64,000 bases of DNA, taken from the IMG/VR virus record IMGVR_UViG_3300042892_004016, positions 1-64,000 of that record. One strand, 5' to 3'. Made by a program: the position numbers and the translations under genes. Below are positions 1 through 6,890 of this stretch, one piece after another (within the stretch, counting starts at the first letter, position 1; every line of letters starts with the position of its first letter). This stretch comes from a virus. The notes beneath the pieces are model-generated. The model saw nothing but the letters and a program-made list of their open reading frames with translations. It searched no databases and was not told the origin of the DNA.

Positions 1-903
1 TATAGCTATGGGGGTGGTGGGGGTGGGGGCGGGCTTAGCTACGGAACAATCTCTCTTACACCAGGAGGCAGTGTCACCATTTGGGTGGGTGAACTTGGTG
101 CCATGGGGGGATCCTTTGGTGGTGCCGGCAACAATGGGGGTAACTCTTGGATCATACAGTCTGGAGTTGAAAAGTTATGGGCATACGGTGGAGGTGGGGG
201 AGGGGGAGGAAGCGTTACCAAAGATACTGGGGTTACCGGCGGCGGTAGTTGTTTGGGTGGTGCCGGCGGTACAGGCAAGAACATCGGTAGTGCCGTTGTT
301 AACAACGGCGGGGATGGTGGTAGCTGCTTTGCCATCGCATTGCCACCCACATCCTCACTCGCTAGTAATCCTTATAGCGACTGGAGGGCAGGTGCTGGCG
401 CAGGTGGTGGCTCCGGAGGATATACTGATGCTGGTGGATCAGGAGGTGGTGGTGGTAGTATAGCTTACTATAAAACCCCTGAATTAACTTACGCAGATTT
501 AGTAGGCTACCCCGTTGATCCCACTGGTTCAACCAGTGGTGGTGGGGGTGGGGGGTGGCATTATCGTGCCGCTAGTGGTAGATACGGGGGTGGTACCACT
601 ACGTATGGCGATGGTAGAGGATACAGTTACGCTGGGTCACCTGGCAGCAACGGAAATCCACAGGCTTATGGACCACCTCCGCCACCGTCCTCTAATACTC
701 CGTACAGAGATATTGCCGCTTCCAGCGGCATATCCAATGGTAATGGTGGTGGTGTTTATGCTGCAGGTGCAGGTAGTGGTGGTGGGATACTATTATATAT
801 TGGTACTCCAGGCGCTGTTAGGATAGTTTGGGGAACCATGGAGGGAGTTGTGAATCCAGTGGTTAGATCATATCCAAATACTAATGTGAGTACCAATTAT
901 TAA
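1..903 (+). CDS. Glycine-rich tail fibre/adhesin, C-terminal part (5' end outside window)
   Basis: The reading frame is open from base 1, so the gene starts upstream of the window; internal ATGs are not starts. The visible 300 residues are dominated by glycine runs (GGGGGGG near residues 5-10, again near 65 and 183) separated by short aromatic and serine-rich stretches. This resembles the glycine-rich tip domains of T-even adhesins, where polyglycine helices pack in a sandwich and the loops between them bind the receptor. The start has a short beta segment, TPGGSVTIWVG, and the end has GAVRIVWG followed by RSYPNTN, a pattern I associate with C-termini of marine phage fibre proteins. Role as a receptor-binding protein is inferred from composition. 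Its TAA overlaps the stop codon of the convergent gene on the other strand. Confidence 0.7.
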   Translation, partial: YSYGGGGGGGGLSYGTISLTPGGSVTIWVGELGAMGGSFGGAGNNGGNSWIIQSGVEKLWAYGGGGGGGGSVTKDTGVTGGGSCLGGAGGTGKNIGSAVVNNGGDGGSCFAIALPPTSSLASNPYSDWRAGAGAGGGSGGYTDAGGSGGGGGSIAYYKTPELTYADLVGYPVDPTGSTSGGGGGGWHYRAASGRYGGGTTTYGDGRGYSYAGSPGSNGNPQAYGPPPPPSSNTPYRDIAASSGISNGNGGGVYAAGAGSGGGILLYIGTPGAVRIVWGTMEGVVNPVVRSYPNTNVSTNY

Positions 904-1154
904 TTCATAATCTGGGCAATCAGTATCAGTTTATCCAAATGACTGATTGCCTTGTTGATCTTGTCCACTTGTTTTTCGGTACTGTAGGTTCGGCGTGTGC
1001 GTCTGGCTATGACTTCTTCTTTACTTAATTCTTTAACCATGGCCTCAATGTTATTGAGCATGGCTTTGAGGTCAGGATTGTAGCTTAGTTTAGCTAAATC
1101 TTTTCTTAGTTTGGCGCTGATTGTTTGCCAGTCGAGGGCAGTTTGTAGTTGCAT
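900..1154 (-). CDS. Small helical protein of unknown function
   Basis: 84 residues, no family recognised. Composition is charged and mostly helical (KLRKDLAKL, MLNNIEAMVKELSKEEV), and it lacks a signal peptide or membrane segment. The stop codon overlaps that of the glycine-rich adhesin on the opposite strand, so the two genes converge with no spacer. A late-box-like AATAAATA lies upstream at 1178-1185 on the minus strand. The bidirectional terminator at 1204-1229 separates it from the pstS-porin-pqqA block, so it is probably transcribed on its own. Confidence 0.5.
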   Translation of the reverse strand: MQLQTALDWQTISAKLRKDLAKLSYNPDLKAMLNNIEAMVKELSKEEVIARRTRRTYSTEKQVDKINKAISHLDKLILIAQIMN

Positions 1155-1177
1155 GATAATGGTACAGTTGTTATAGT

Positions 1178-1185
1178 TATTTATT
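1178..1185 (-). promoter_or_regulatory. Candidate late promoter box (AATAAATA)
   Basis: Minus-strand AATAAATA about 24 nt before the ATG of the 84-aa gene. It is a one-base variant of the T4 late consensus TATAAATA and part of a recurring motif upstream of genes in this window. In AT-rich DNA a single match is weak evidence. Confidence 0.35.
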
Positions 1186-1203
1186 ATACATCAACTGTAA
1201 ATA

Positions 1204-1229
1204 AAAAATCCACCCTCAGGTGGATTTTT
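1204..1229. terminator. Bidirectional rho-independent terminator
   Basis: Perfect 11-bp inverted repeat (AAAAATCCACC / GGTGGATTTTT) around a CTCA loop, with T-runs on both strands. It lies 16 bases past the pqqA stop codon and closes the minus-strand accessory block. Confidence 0.85.
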
Positions 1230-1245
1230 GTTAATCTAAATCGTA

Positions 1246-1320
1246 TTAACGATTGGCGATGTACATTGTGATTTCAAAACCAAAACGTAGATCAGTTGCT
1301 TGTGGTGTAGTCCAGTTCAT
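1246..1320 (-). CDS. pqqA: PqqA, coenzyme PQQ precursor peptide
   Basis: A 24-residue peptide, normal length for PqqA (22-29 aa). PqqA is the ribosomal substrate of PQQ synthesis: PqqE, with chaperone PqqD, cross-links a Glu and a Tyr, and the excised pair becomes pyrroloquinoline quinone, cofactor of methanol and glucose dehydrogenases. The diagnostic pattern is present: N-terminal NWTTP, then DLRFGFE, then Glu16-x3-Tyr20 in FEITMY, ending IANR. This closely follows proteobacterial PqqA peptides, which have WxxP, D(L/M)R(L/F)G(L/F)E, VT-Y and NR at the end. A strong ribosome site, AAGGAAAT, precedes the ATG. It lies 128 bases after the porin gene on the same strand and just before the terminator. 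No pqqB-E genes are visible, so host enzymes would have to process it. Family assignment is firm for so short a peptide; function during infection is inferred. Confidence 0.87.
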   Translation of the reverse strand: MNWTTPQATDLRFGFEITMYIANR

Positions 1321-1344
1321 TTTAATTTCCTTTAAGTTAAGTTT

Positions 1345-1367
1345 TTAAATACTTCATTAGTATTTAA
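1345..1367. promoter_or_regulatory. Palindrome with late-box-like arms upstream of pqqA
   Basis: Perfect 9-bp inverted repeat (TTAAATACT / AGTATTTAA) with a 5-nt spacer, in the gap between the porin stop and the pqqA start. Each arm contains TTAAATA, a variant of the late box. A TATACT hexamer lies just upstream at 1372-1377 (minus strand). It may be a pqqA-proximal promoter or operator; no clear -35 accompanies the hexamer. Confidence 0.4.
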
Positions 1368-1447
1368 CGTAAGTATACAGCTATTTTGGATAGAAGTACA
1401 TAGAGAAAATCATGATTTTGCACTACGCAAACCAGCTGGTTCAGAAA

Positions 1448-2854
1448 TTAGAAACTTAGCTGACCGCGCAACATGACAACTTTTTCACCGTTGACACGAC
1501 TGCCTACTACACCCACAGGAGCACCAAATTTAGTGTCTACATAGTTTAACATGACTCTAACATTGTCATTTACAAACCATGTTAGTCCATACGTAAGTGA
1601 CGTTGCACGATTGGTTTTGCCTGCTGCTACTGCAATATCGCTGGCATCAAATTCACTGGCTCGTACACCCACTTGCCATGCACCAGGTCCGCCTTTACCA
1701 ACTGCGGCATTTGGCTTGATCCAGTCAAACGCACCATTTTTGTACACATGCGATTCACCAGTCAAGTTATATATGGCCTGCACATAATTGCCTTTGATTT
1801 CTTGATTGGACCCAACTGCTGGATCATACTTGAAATTAAATTGTTCGCCTTGTATTTTTAATCCTTTCCAAGCCACTGCTGCTTCAATGCCCTGACGAGT
1901 GCGATCAGTGTCTCCACTTAACGCTGATCCAGTAAAGAACGCTGAACTTGCACGACCTTCTGTACGACCACTTGCAGGAACAACACCTGATTTAACTGTG
2001 CCAGTACTATAAGCGGCACCTAGGTGCGCTATTACGTCTTTGTTCTGCACGAGTTCCGCAAAGTTTACTGTAACACGACCAATGATGTCGTTGCTGTCAA
2101 CAGTGGCACTTTTATTACCACGTCCACGACTGGCAGCTACCGCCCAGGTCAGTCCCGCACGTGGGACACCATGTACCATAAAGCCAGTTTCTTTGGCAGG
2201 AATAAACTCGCCTTCAGATTGACCAATTAAACTGCGTTCCATGAAGTCAATGTTGTTACTACTGGTAAGTTGTTCTAAACTAAATGGCATTTTGAATTGA
2301 CCCATGGTAAACTGCAGTTGCGGTTCAGCAGCGTAGTTTACCCAGAACTCGTCGATGGTTGATGTTGTACTAGAAGCACCTACATCATTGCCAAAGTTTG
2401 CCAGTAACAAAAATTTCCAATCCTTTTGAAATTGTCCACGTACACCAAAGCGGGCGCGGCGATTTTCAATACCATTTTGATACGGATCAGTACTTTGTCC
2501 CACTGAGTAGTCTGGACTGTATGCACGATAGTCTGTGTGTAATCGGCCGGTCAATTGAATTGTATTTGCACCATCTTTGCTTTTAAATCCTAAACCGTTT
2601 TCCAACACAGATCCGTCGTTGGCTTTGGCAATACGATAATTATTACTGTCTCTGACATCTTTATCAATACGGCTATTATTGAACTGTTTGTTCTCCAAAG
2701 TTTCTTGGTAAGTTGTGACTCTGGCATCATGCTCTTGTTTGGTGATTACGCCTTTTTGTAGCAGTAAATCCAATAAGTCAGTGTGATCATCTGCCGCAGC
2801 AGTTTGTGACAAGCCAATCATGCCAGCCAGTACTACAATTGTTGCTAATTTCAT
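1448..2854 (-). CDS. OprP/OprO-like phosphate-selective outer-membrane porin
   Basis: 468 residues with a signal peptide (residues 1-21, ending TAAA before DDHTDL). After it comes the short helical segment LLDLLLQKGVITKQEHDA typical of the Porin_O_P family, then a long beta-rich barrel with alternating aromatic strands (VRGQFQKDWKFLLLANFG, MGQFKMPFSLEQLTSS, FMERSLI). The last residue is Phe (RGQLSF), the usual signal for outer-membrane barrel assembly. Family members form trimeric channels that take up phosphate or polyphosphate in Gram-negative bacteria. It begins 4 bases from the pstS stop with its own GGAGAAA ribosome site, so the two are probably co-transcribed. The substrate is inferred from family and from the adjacent PstS; other Porin_O_P members have broader specificity. 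A porin gene in a phage is unusual. Confidence 0.85.
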   Translation of the reverse strand: MKLATIVVLAGMIGLSQTAAADDHTDLLDLLLQKGVITKQEHDARVTTYQETLENKQFNNSRIDKDVRDSNNYRIAKANDGSVLENGLGFKSKDGANTIQLTGRLHTDYRAYSPDYSVGQSTDPYQNGIENRRARFGVRGQFQKDWKFLLLANFGNDVGASSTTSTIDEFWVNYAAEPQLQFTMGQFKMPFSLEQLTSSNNIDFMERSLIGQSEGEFIPAKETGFMVHGVPRAGLTWAVAASRGRGNKSATVDSNDIIGRVTVNFAELVQNKDVIAHLGAAYSTGTVKSGVVPASGRTEGRASSAFFTGSALSGDTDRTRQGIEAAVAWKGLKIQGEQFNFKYDPAVGSNQEIKGNYVQAIYNLTGESHVYKNGAFDWIKPNAAVGKGGPGAWQVGVRASEFDASDIAVAAGKTNRATSLTYGLTWFVNDNVRVMLNYVDTKFGAPVGVVGSRVNGEKVVMLRGQLSF

Positions 2855-3864
2855 TTAATTTCTCCAATGTTAAATTTTGTCCACTCAACACGAACCTTGT
2901 CCTGCACACTTTTAGGAAGTGGCACGTAGTCAAGTTCGGTTGCCATTGCGCTGCCGTTGTTGAACGACCAGCTAAAGAATTTCAATACTGCTCTGCCTAC
3001 TAGAGGATCTTGTTGCTTCTTGTGCATTATTATAAACGATGCACCCGTGATTGGCCAAGCGTTTTGGTGTTTCTGGTCTGTTAATACGGTGGCCATACCA
3101 TTAGTGCCAGTCCATTCTGCACCATCTGCTGCTGCCTTGAATGTTTCGTCATCGGGTAACACCCATTTGCCTGCTTGATTCTTCAACTGAGCAGGAGATA
3201 GTTTGTTCTTCTTGGCATAGGCATACTCTACATAGCCAATTGATCCCTTAGCTTGCATGACCATGGCTGCTACACCTTCATTGCCCTTGCCACCAATACC
3301 TGCTGGCCACTTGACTGCTGTACCATCGCCCACTTTTGTTTTCCAATCTGGCACTGTCTTGCTTAACCAATTGGTAAACAAGAATGTAGTACCTGATCCA
3401 TCGCTGCGATGCACTACCGTGATTGCCTGTGCTGGAAGTTTTGCATCTGGGTTCAATGCTACAATTGCTGCATCGTTCCACTTAGTGATCTTACCCAAGT
3501 AGATATTGGCAATGACCTCTGCGGTAAATTTCAGTTGTCCAGGAACAATACCTTCTACATTGACCACTGGCACTACACCTCCAATGATTGCTGGAAACTG
3601 TACTAGGTCTTCTTTCTCTAGGTCTTCCATTTTTAATGGCATATCACTGGCGCCAAAGTCCACTGTTTTGGCCTTGATCTGTTTGATGCCGCCGCCTGAA
3701 CCAATTGATTGATAGTTGAGTCCGATGCCTGTTGCTGCTTTGTATGCTTCGGCCCATTTTGAATAGATAGGATAAGGAAATGTTGCTCCTGCTCCTGTTA
3801 AATCTGCTGCTACTGCTTGGCCCACTAGTAATGCTGATAACGCCAATATTTTTACTAATTTCAT
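2851..3864 (-). CDS. pstS: PstS, periplasmic phosphate-binding protein
   Basis: 337 residues, full length for PstS. The signal peptide is residues 1-19 (cleavage after AVA). Phosphate-binding motifs are present in order: GAGATFPYPIYSKW after the signal, IGSGGGIKQI, DFGASDMPL and RSDGSGTTFLFTNWL. PstS delivers phosphate to the host PstCAB transporter. No pstA, B or C is present, so the phage relies on the host's membrane parts, as in marine T4-like cyanophages that carry pstS. The ATG is preceded by AAGGAAA and a near-consensus sigma70 promoter. The stop overlaps the porin start (ATGA-type overlap at 2851-2854), indicating tight translational coupling. Confidence 0.95.
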   Translation of the reverse strand: MKLVKILALSALLVGQAVAADLTGAGATFPYPIYSKWAEAYKAATGIGLNYQSIGSGGGIKQIKAKTVDFGASDMPLKMEDLEKEDLVQFPAIIGGVVPVVNVEGIVPGQLKFTAEVIANIYLGKITKWNDAAIVALNPDAKLPAQAITVVHRSDGSGTTFLFTNWLSKTVPDWKTKVGDGTAVKWPAGIGGKGNEGVAAMVMQAKGSIGYVEYAYAKKNKLSPAQLKNQAGKWVLPDDETFKAAADGAEWTGTNGMATVLTDQKHQNAWPITGASFIIMHKKQQDPLVGRAVLKFFSWSFNNGSAMATELDYVPLPKSVQDKVRVEWTKFNIGEIK

Positions 3865-3891
3865 ATGATTTCCTTTTTAAAGTTATTGATG

Positions 3892-3920
3892 ATTATATAC
3901 TACTGCGTTGCCAAAGTCAA
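3892..3920 (-). promoter_or_regulatory. Strong sigma70-type promoter of pstS
   Basis: On the minus strand, TTGACT (3915-3920) and a perfect TATAAT (3892-3897) are separated by exactly 17 bp, with the start site about 30 bases before the pstS ATG. A second TTGAC lies 14 bp further upstream. I see no classic Pho box (CTGTCAT repeats at 11-bp spacing), so expression may be constitutive or early rather than PhoB-dependent. Confidence 0.8.
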
Positions 3921-3990
3921 CCGTAAGTCGTCAACTCTGAATTGATTCTGGTTACGAGTTCCAGTAGCACTCTATCGTTGTGCTCGATTT

Positions 3991-4989
3991 TTAAACTATT
4001 TCAATTAAATTGTGTTTAAATGTATTCCAACAGGCGTGCCATGTCCATTTGTTACTCAATTCTATCACCCGTGGCCTTGATAAACGTAAACAAACCTCTA
4101 CTGCATCGGTTAGCTGGTCGCTCATGTAACCCGTACCCAATTCTATTACATCAATTGGTCCTGCTACTGGATATGCTGCCACTGGAGTTCCCAAACTCAT
4201 GGCTTCTATCATCACAATGCCAAATGTGTCTGACTTGCTGGGAAATGCAAATACATCTGCACGACTGTACCAATCAGCCAATGCAGTTCCTGTCTGATAC
4301 CCAGTAAATTGCACTTGTGGATACCGGTTCTCTAACATGGCTCTTTGTGGTCCATCTCCTACTACAACTACATCATACTGATTGCTCAGTTCACACACTG
4401 ATTGCACATTTTTTTCTTTGCTTACACGACCAACATACAGCACAATGGGACGAGCATTTGGGTGTGGCCAGACCTGTGTGGGTGTTAGCCTGCATCTGTC
4501 CACTCCTCTGGTCCATGCAGTGACTGGTGCTGCAAACCCATGCGCCTGTAAATCTGCGACCATGGTTTGTGTAGTAGTCATCACACACCTGGAGTTTTTG
4601 TGAAACCACTTGAGATAACACCAGGTGATAAATTCAGGCGCATGATAAATCTGTTTTAAAAACTCAGGAAACTTTGTATGATAACTGGTATTATACTGCC
4701 AGCCTTTGAAATCTAACCAAATTCTAGCGGCTAATCCTATGGGACCTTCTGTGGCGATATGAATATAATCCGGCTCCATCGCCTTAATCTTCGCACCAAT
4801 CGCCCAGGGCCAGGAGAGTTTAACTTCAGGATAACCAGGAGCATCAACATGATGGAACTGCCTGGGATCAAGATAAACAATACAGTAGCCGTCACTACTA
4901 GCATGGCTCTCAATATTCTTGAACGTGGTAACCACGCCATTGATCTGTGTTGGTTCATTGTCTGTTACAATTAGGATCGTTTTACGCAT
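3991..4989 (-). CDS. GT4 glycosyltransferase, probable diacylglycerol glycosyltransferase (Agt-like)
   Basis: 332 residues with a GT-B fold. The N-terminal half opens with ILIVTDNEPTQINGVVTT, the acceptor-side motif of MgtA/Agt-type enzymes, and the C-terminal half has the GT4 donor-site motifs LYVGRVSKEKN and SDTFGIVMIEAMSLGTPVA (the first acidic residue of EX7E is Asp). In many marine bacteria a GT4 enzyme of this type lies next to plcP and glycosylates the diacylglycerol that PlcP releases, making phosphorus-free glycolipids. The same pair is adjacent here, plcP first, 84 bases apart. The specific lipid acceptor is inferred from this pairing; a role in glycosylating host envelope sugars or phage components remains possible. 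The ribosome site is weak. The next gene downstream is pstS. Confidence 0.72.
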   Translation of the reverse strand: MRKTILIVTDNEPTQINGVVTTFKNIESHASSDGYCIVYLDPRQFHHVDAPGYPEVKLSWPWAIGAKIKAMEPDYIHIATEGPIGLAARIWLDFKGWQYNTSYHTKFPEFLKQIYHAPEFITWCYLKWFHKNSRCVMTTTQTMVADLQAHGFAAPVTAWTRGVDRCRLTPTQVWPHPNARPIVLYVGRVSKEKNVQSVCELSNQYDVVVVGDGPQRAMLENRYPQVQFTGYQTGTALADWYSRADVFAFPSKSDTFGIVMIEAMSLGTPVAAYPVAGPIDVIELGTGYMSDQLTDAVEVCLRLSRPRVIELSNKWTWHACWNTFKHNLIEIV

Positions 4990-5073
4990 TTTGCATCAAC
5001 TTTAAATGAATCAAATTTCAATGACCAGGTGATTGTCTTTAGACTTTGTTCGCAACTGGTTTGATCTGGAAAT

Positions 5074-5898
5074 TCAATTGTGACTCTGCCCGGAATGTCT
5101 TTTGGATCGTTTAGGTGTACCGCTATCAATATCATCAACCACATTGTCTGTCTCCTGTGTCCAAGTTACTATCTGCCAGTGTCCGTCATGATGCTCTACC
5201 AGTGCAGTCATGCTTTCCACCCAATCGCCATCATTCATGTATATGATGCCATCTATTTCTTTTATTTCTGCATGATGAATATGACCACATATCACTCCAT
5301 CAAAGCCACGCTTGCGACAATAGCCAGCAAGATTATGCTCAAACTGAAAAATAAAGTCCACGGCTTTCTTGACTCTATGCTTGAGATAAAAAGACAGACT
5401 CCAATAACCAAAGCCCATCCTACGACGAAGCCAATTAAAACGGCTGTTAACACTGAGAATAACATCATATGCCTTGTCTCCTAAAAATCCCAACCAGGGA
5501 GCCAGTCTGGTAATGCCATCAAACAAGTCGCCGTGTGTGACCAAGTAATGTTTGCCATCTACTCCAATGTGTTCAGATTGATTTGCTATTTCTATTAGAC
5601 CAAATCCTGGATCATACTGCATGAAGGGTCTGAGAAATTCATCGTGATTGCCTGCCACATATACCACTCGGGTACCACGTTTGGCATGCCCCAATACTCT
5701 GCGAACCACATTGGTGTGGCTTTGTTTCCAGCGCCATTTGTTTTGCTTAATCTTCCATGCATCAATTATATCGCCCACCAGATACAGTGTTTCACAAGAG
5801 TTGTTTTTGAGGAAATTGTTTAATGCTTCTGCTTTGCAGTCGCGGGTTCCAAGATGTACGTCACTGATGAAGATAGTTCTGTATGTTTTAGTAGACAT
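5074..5898 (-). CDS. plcP: PlcP-like metallophosphoesterase (phospholipase C; COG2908 family)
   Basis: 274 residues, matching PlcP length (about 270-280). Calcineurin-like metal motifs are complete: ISDVHLG (Asp13, His15), VGDIID (Asp43), AGNHDEF (residues 83-88), THGDLFD and CGHIHHAE. The segments KAEALNNFLK, GYWSLSFYLK, KKAVDFIFQFE and YMNDGDWVES follow the rhizobial and marine PlcP pattern more closely than enterobacterial LpxH, which shares the fold. PlcP cleaves phosphatidylcholine, -ethanolamine or -glycerol under phosphate limitation, giving diacylglycerol and a phospho-headgroup. With the next gene, a GT4 glycosyltransferase, it reproduces the bacterial lipid-remodelling pair. It has no signal peptide, so it would act on the cytoplasmic face. 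No Shine-Dalgarno site is seen; a CTAAATA late box ends 5 nt before the ATG. The alternative is an LpxH-type UDP-diacylglucosamine pyrophosphatase. Confidence 0.75.
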   Translation of the reverse strand: MSTKTYRTIFISDVHLGTRDCKAEALNNFLKNNSCETLYLVGDIIDAWKIKQNKWRWKQSHTNVVRRVLGHAKRGTRVVYVAGNHDEFLRPFMQYDPGFGLIEIANQSEHIGVDGKHYLVTHGDLFDGITRLAPWLGFLGDKAYDVILSVNSRFNWLRRRMGFGYWSLSFYLKHRVKKAVDFIFQFEHNLAGYCRKRGFDGVICGHIHHAEIKEIDGIIYMNDGDWVESMTALVEHHDGHWQIVTWTQETDNVVDDIDSGTPKRSKRHSGQSHN

Positions 5899-5903
5899 AC
5901 TAG

Positions 5904-5910
5904 TATTTAG
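5904..5910 (-). promoter_or_regulatory. Candidate late promoter box (CTAAATA) directly before plcP
   Basis: Minus-strand CTAAATA with 5 nt between the box and the ATG. By T4 geometry (+1 six bases after the box) transcription would begin on the A of the ATG. The same arrangement occurs before the portal gene. Confidence 0.5.
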
Positions 5911-5955
5911 AGGCCGTAGTATGACAAGCGTGTTACAAACCAGTGGTTTAGTTAA

Positions 5956-6600
5956 TTATTTTGCCATTAGATCGTCAACAAACTCCAATAACAGGTCGTG
6001 ATGTGCGCCCTTGTGGTAATGTTTGCCCATCCAGCTGTAGCCATCATACCAAAACTGTTCGCTTTCTGGATGGCAGCCTATCAGTCCAATTCTGTCTTGT
6101 ACTATGGCCATGGCATCACCATTGGCATATGTAGCTACTGTTTTGAATTTGGTGTGGTCACCCACCAGTGCGCAGCCGTCGTAAAAGAACATTCTATCAG
6201 GTTGATTGTTCCAAGTTACTGCAATTGCTTTAGCATGCGGGCGTCTGGTATCGGTGTTGGGCTGAGTTATATACTGCACTGCATCCACATCGTGTAGTAT
6301 ATTAAAGTAATGTTTGCCCGCCCAGTATGCGCCCATGCAAATACCCAAGTATCTGCCGCCTGATTTGACAAAACTTATCACGCTATCTGCATTGTTTTTG
6401 AGCAGTGACTGGTATGACGCAGCATCACCAAATCCACCAGGTACGGCAATCATGCTTACACCGTCGAAGAAGTTGTCTTCCACTTCACTTTTTGAAAAGA
6501 TTTTGAAATTGTAATGTTGCCCCAAGGCCTTGATGATACCATTGCCGCTTTGTACCGAACATTTTGGGTCAGCTATAAACAGGGCAATTGTGGGTTTCAT
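5956..6600 (-). CDS. Class I glutamine amidotransferase-like protein (BPL_N type)
   Basis: 214 residues with the GATase-1/ThiJ flavodoxin-like fold. The nucleophile elbow is GICMGAYWAG (Cys about residue 88); a late His-Glu pair is seen in IGCHPESE (about residues 180-184); AVPGGFGDA forms the oxyanion-side turn. It resembles the BPL_N domain found at the N-terminus of some biotin-protein ligases and as a stand-alone protein of unknown reaction; there is no ligase domain here. It has no signal peptide. It is the first gene of the minus-strand accessory block, 57 bases upstream of plcP. Its ATG overlaps the stop of a possible 11-codon leader and lacks its own ribosome site. The substrate cannot be read from sequence. 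Confidence 0.65.
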   Translation of the reverse strand: MKPTIALFIADPKCSVQSGNGIIKALGQHYNFKIFSKSEVEDNFFDGVSMIAVPGGFGDAASYQSLLKNNADSVISFVKSGGRYLGICMGAYWAGKHYFNILHDVDAVQYITQPNTDTRRPHAKAIAVTWNNQPDRMFFYDGCALVGDHTKFKTVATYANGDAMAIVQDRIGLIGCHPESEQFWYDGYSWMGKHYHKGAHHDLLLEFVDDLMAK

Positions 6601-6632
6601 CCGTGTTTTCGTAAGAACATTTCAATAAGCAT
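6597..6632 (-). CDS. Possible 11-codon leader peptide overlapping the BPL_N gene
   Basis: ATG preceded by ACAGGGA encodes 11 residues (ending FLRKHG); its TGA overlaps the ATG of the amidotransferase gene (GGATGA). The downstream gene has no ribosome site of its own, so translational coupling would explain how it is translated. So short an ORF can occur by chance. Confidence 0.3.
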   Translation of the reverse strand: MLIEMFLRKHG

Positions 6633-6761
6633 AATAAATCCCTGTTATCTGATATTTAACTGAGGAACCAGGGGTATTTTAATAAGTTTGGCTATAGTGG
6701 TAAAATAGGCTCCGAAGAGCCTATTGCTATTTTTGGTTACAAGGTATAACTACCCCGGAAA

Positions 6762-6803
6762 TCACGCTGCTAGAGCGTAGACCTCATCGTTAGATGCGTT
6801 TGC
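6762..6803 (-). other. tmRNA proteolysis tag reading frame
   Basis: The resume codon GCA is at 6803-6801 and the stop TGA at 6764-6762. The 13-residue tag ANASNDEVYALAA keeps the N-terminal AN and C-terminal ALAA of bacterial tags recognised by ClpXP. Confidence 0.88.
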
Positions 6804-6890
6804 ATTTACGTGTTTTGCTTGATTTACGGTCATCGCCTACCGTGTTGTCCATATCCTTACTTATTGCCCAATCGAAACCTGGTCGCCCCC

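Noticed and set aside
3890-3985. A Pho box upstream of pstS
   Set aside because: Two TTGAC repeats are present but 14 bp apart; Pho boxes have 7-bp repeats at 11-bp spacing.
1204-6600. Contamination or chimera: bacterial genes joined to a phage contig
   Set aside because: The genes lie between phage adhesin and tail genes, share base composition, carry phage-style late boxes and lack host flanking genes; a read-level check of the joins would settle it.
6704-6725. A stand-alone terminator after the tmRNA tag
   Set aside because: The C(UUCG)G hairpin is nested in a CCGGGGTA/TACCCCTGG pairing and has only four T after it, so it is more likely part of tmRNA structure.
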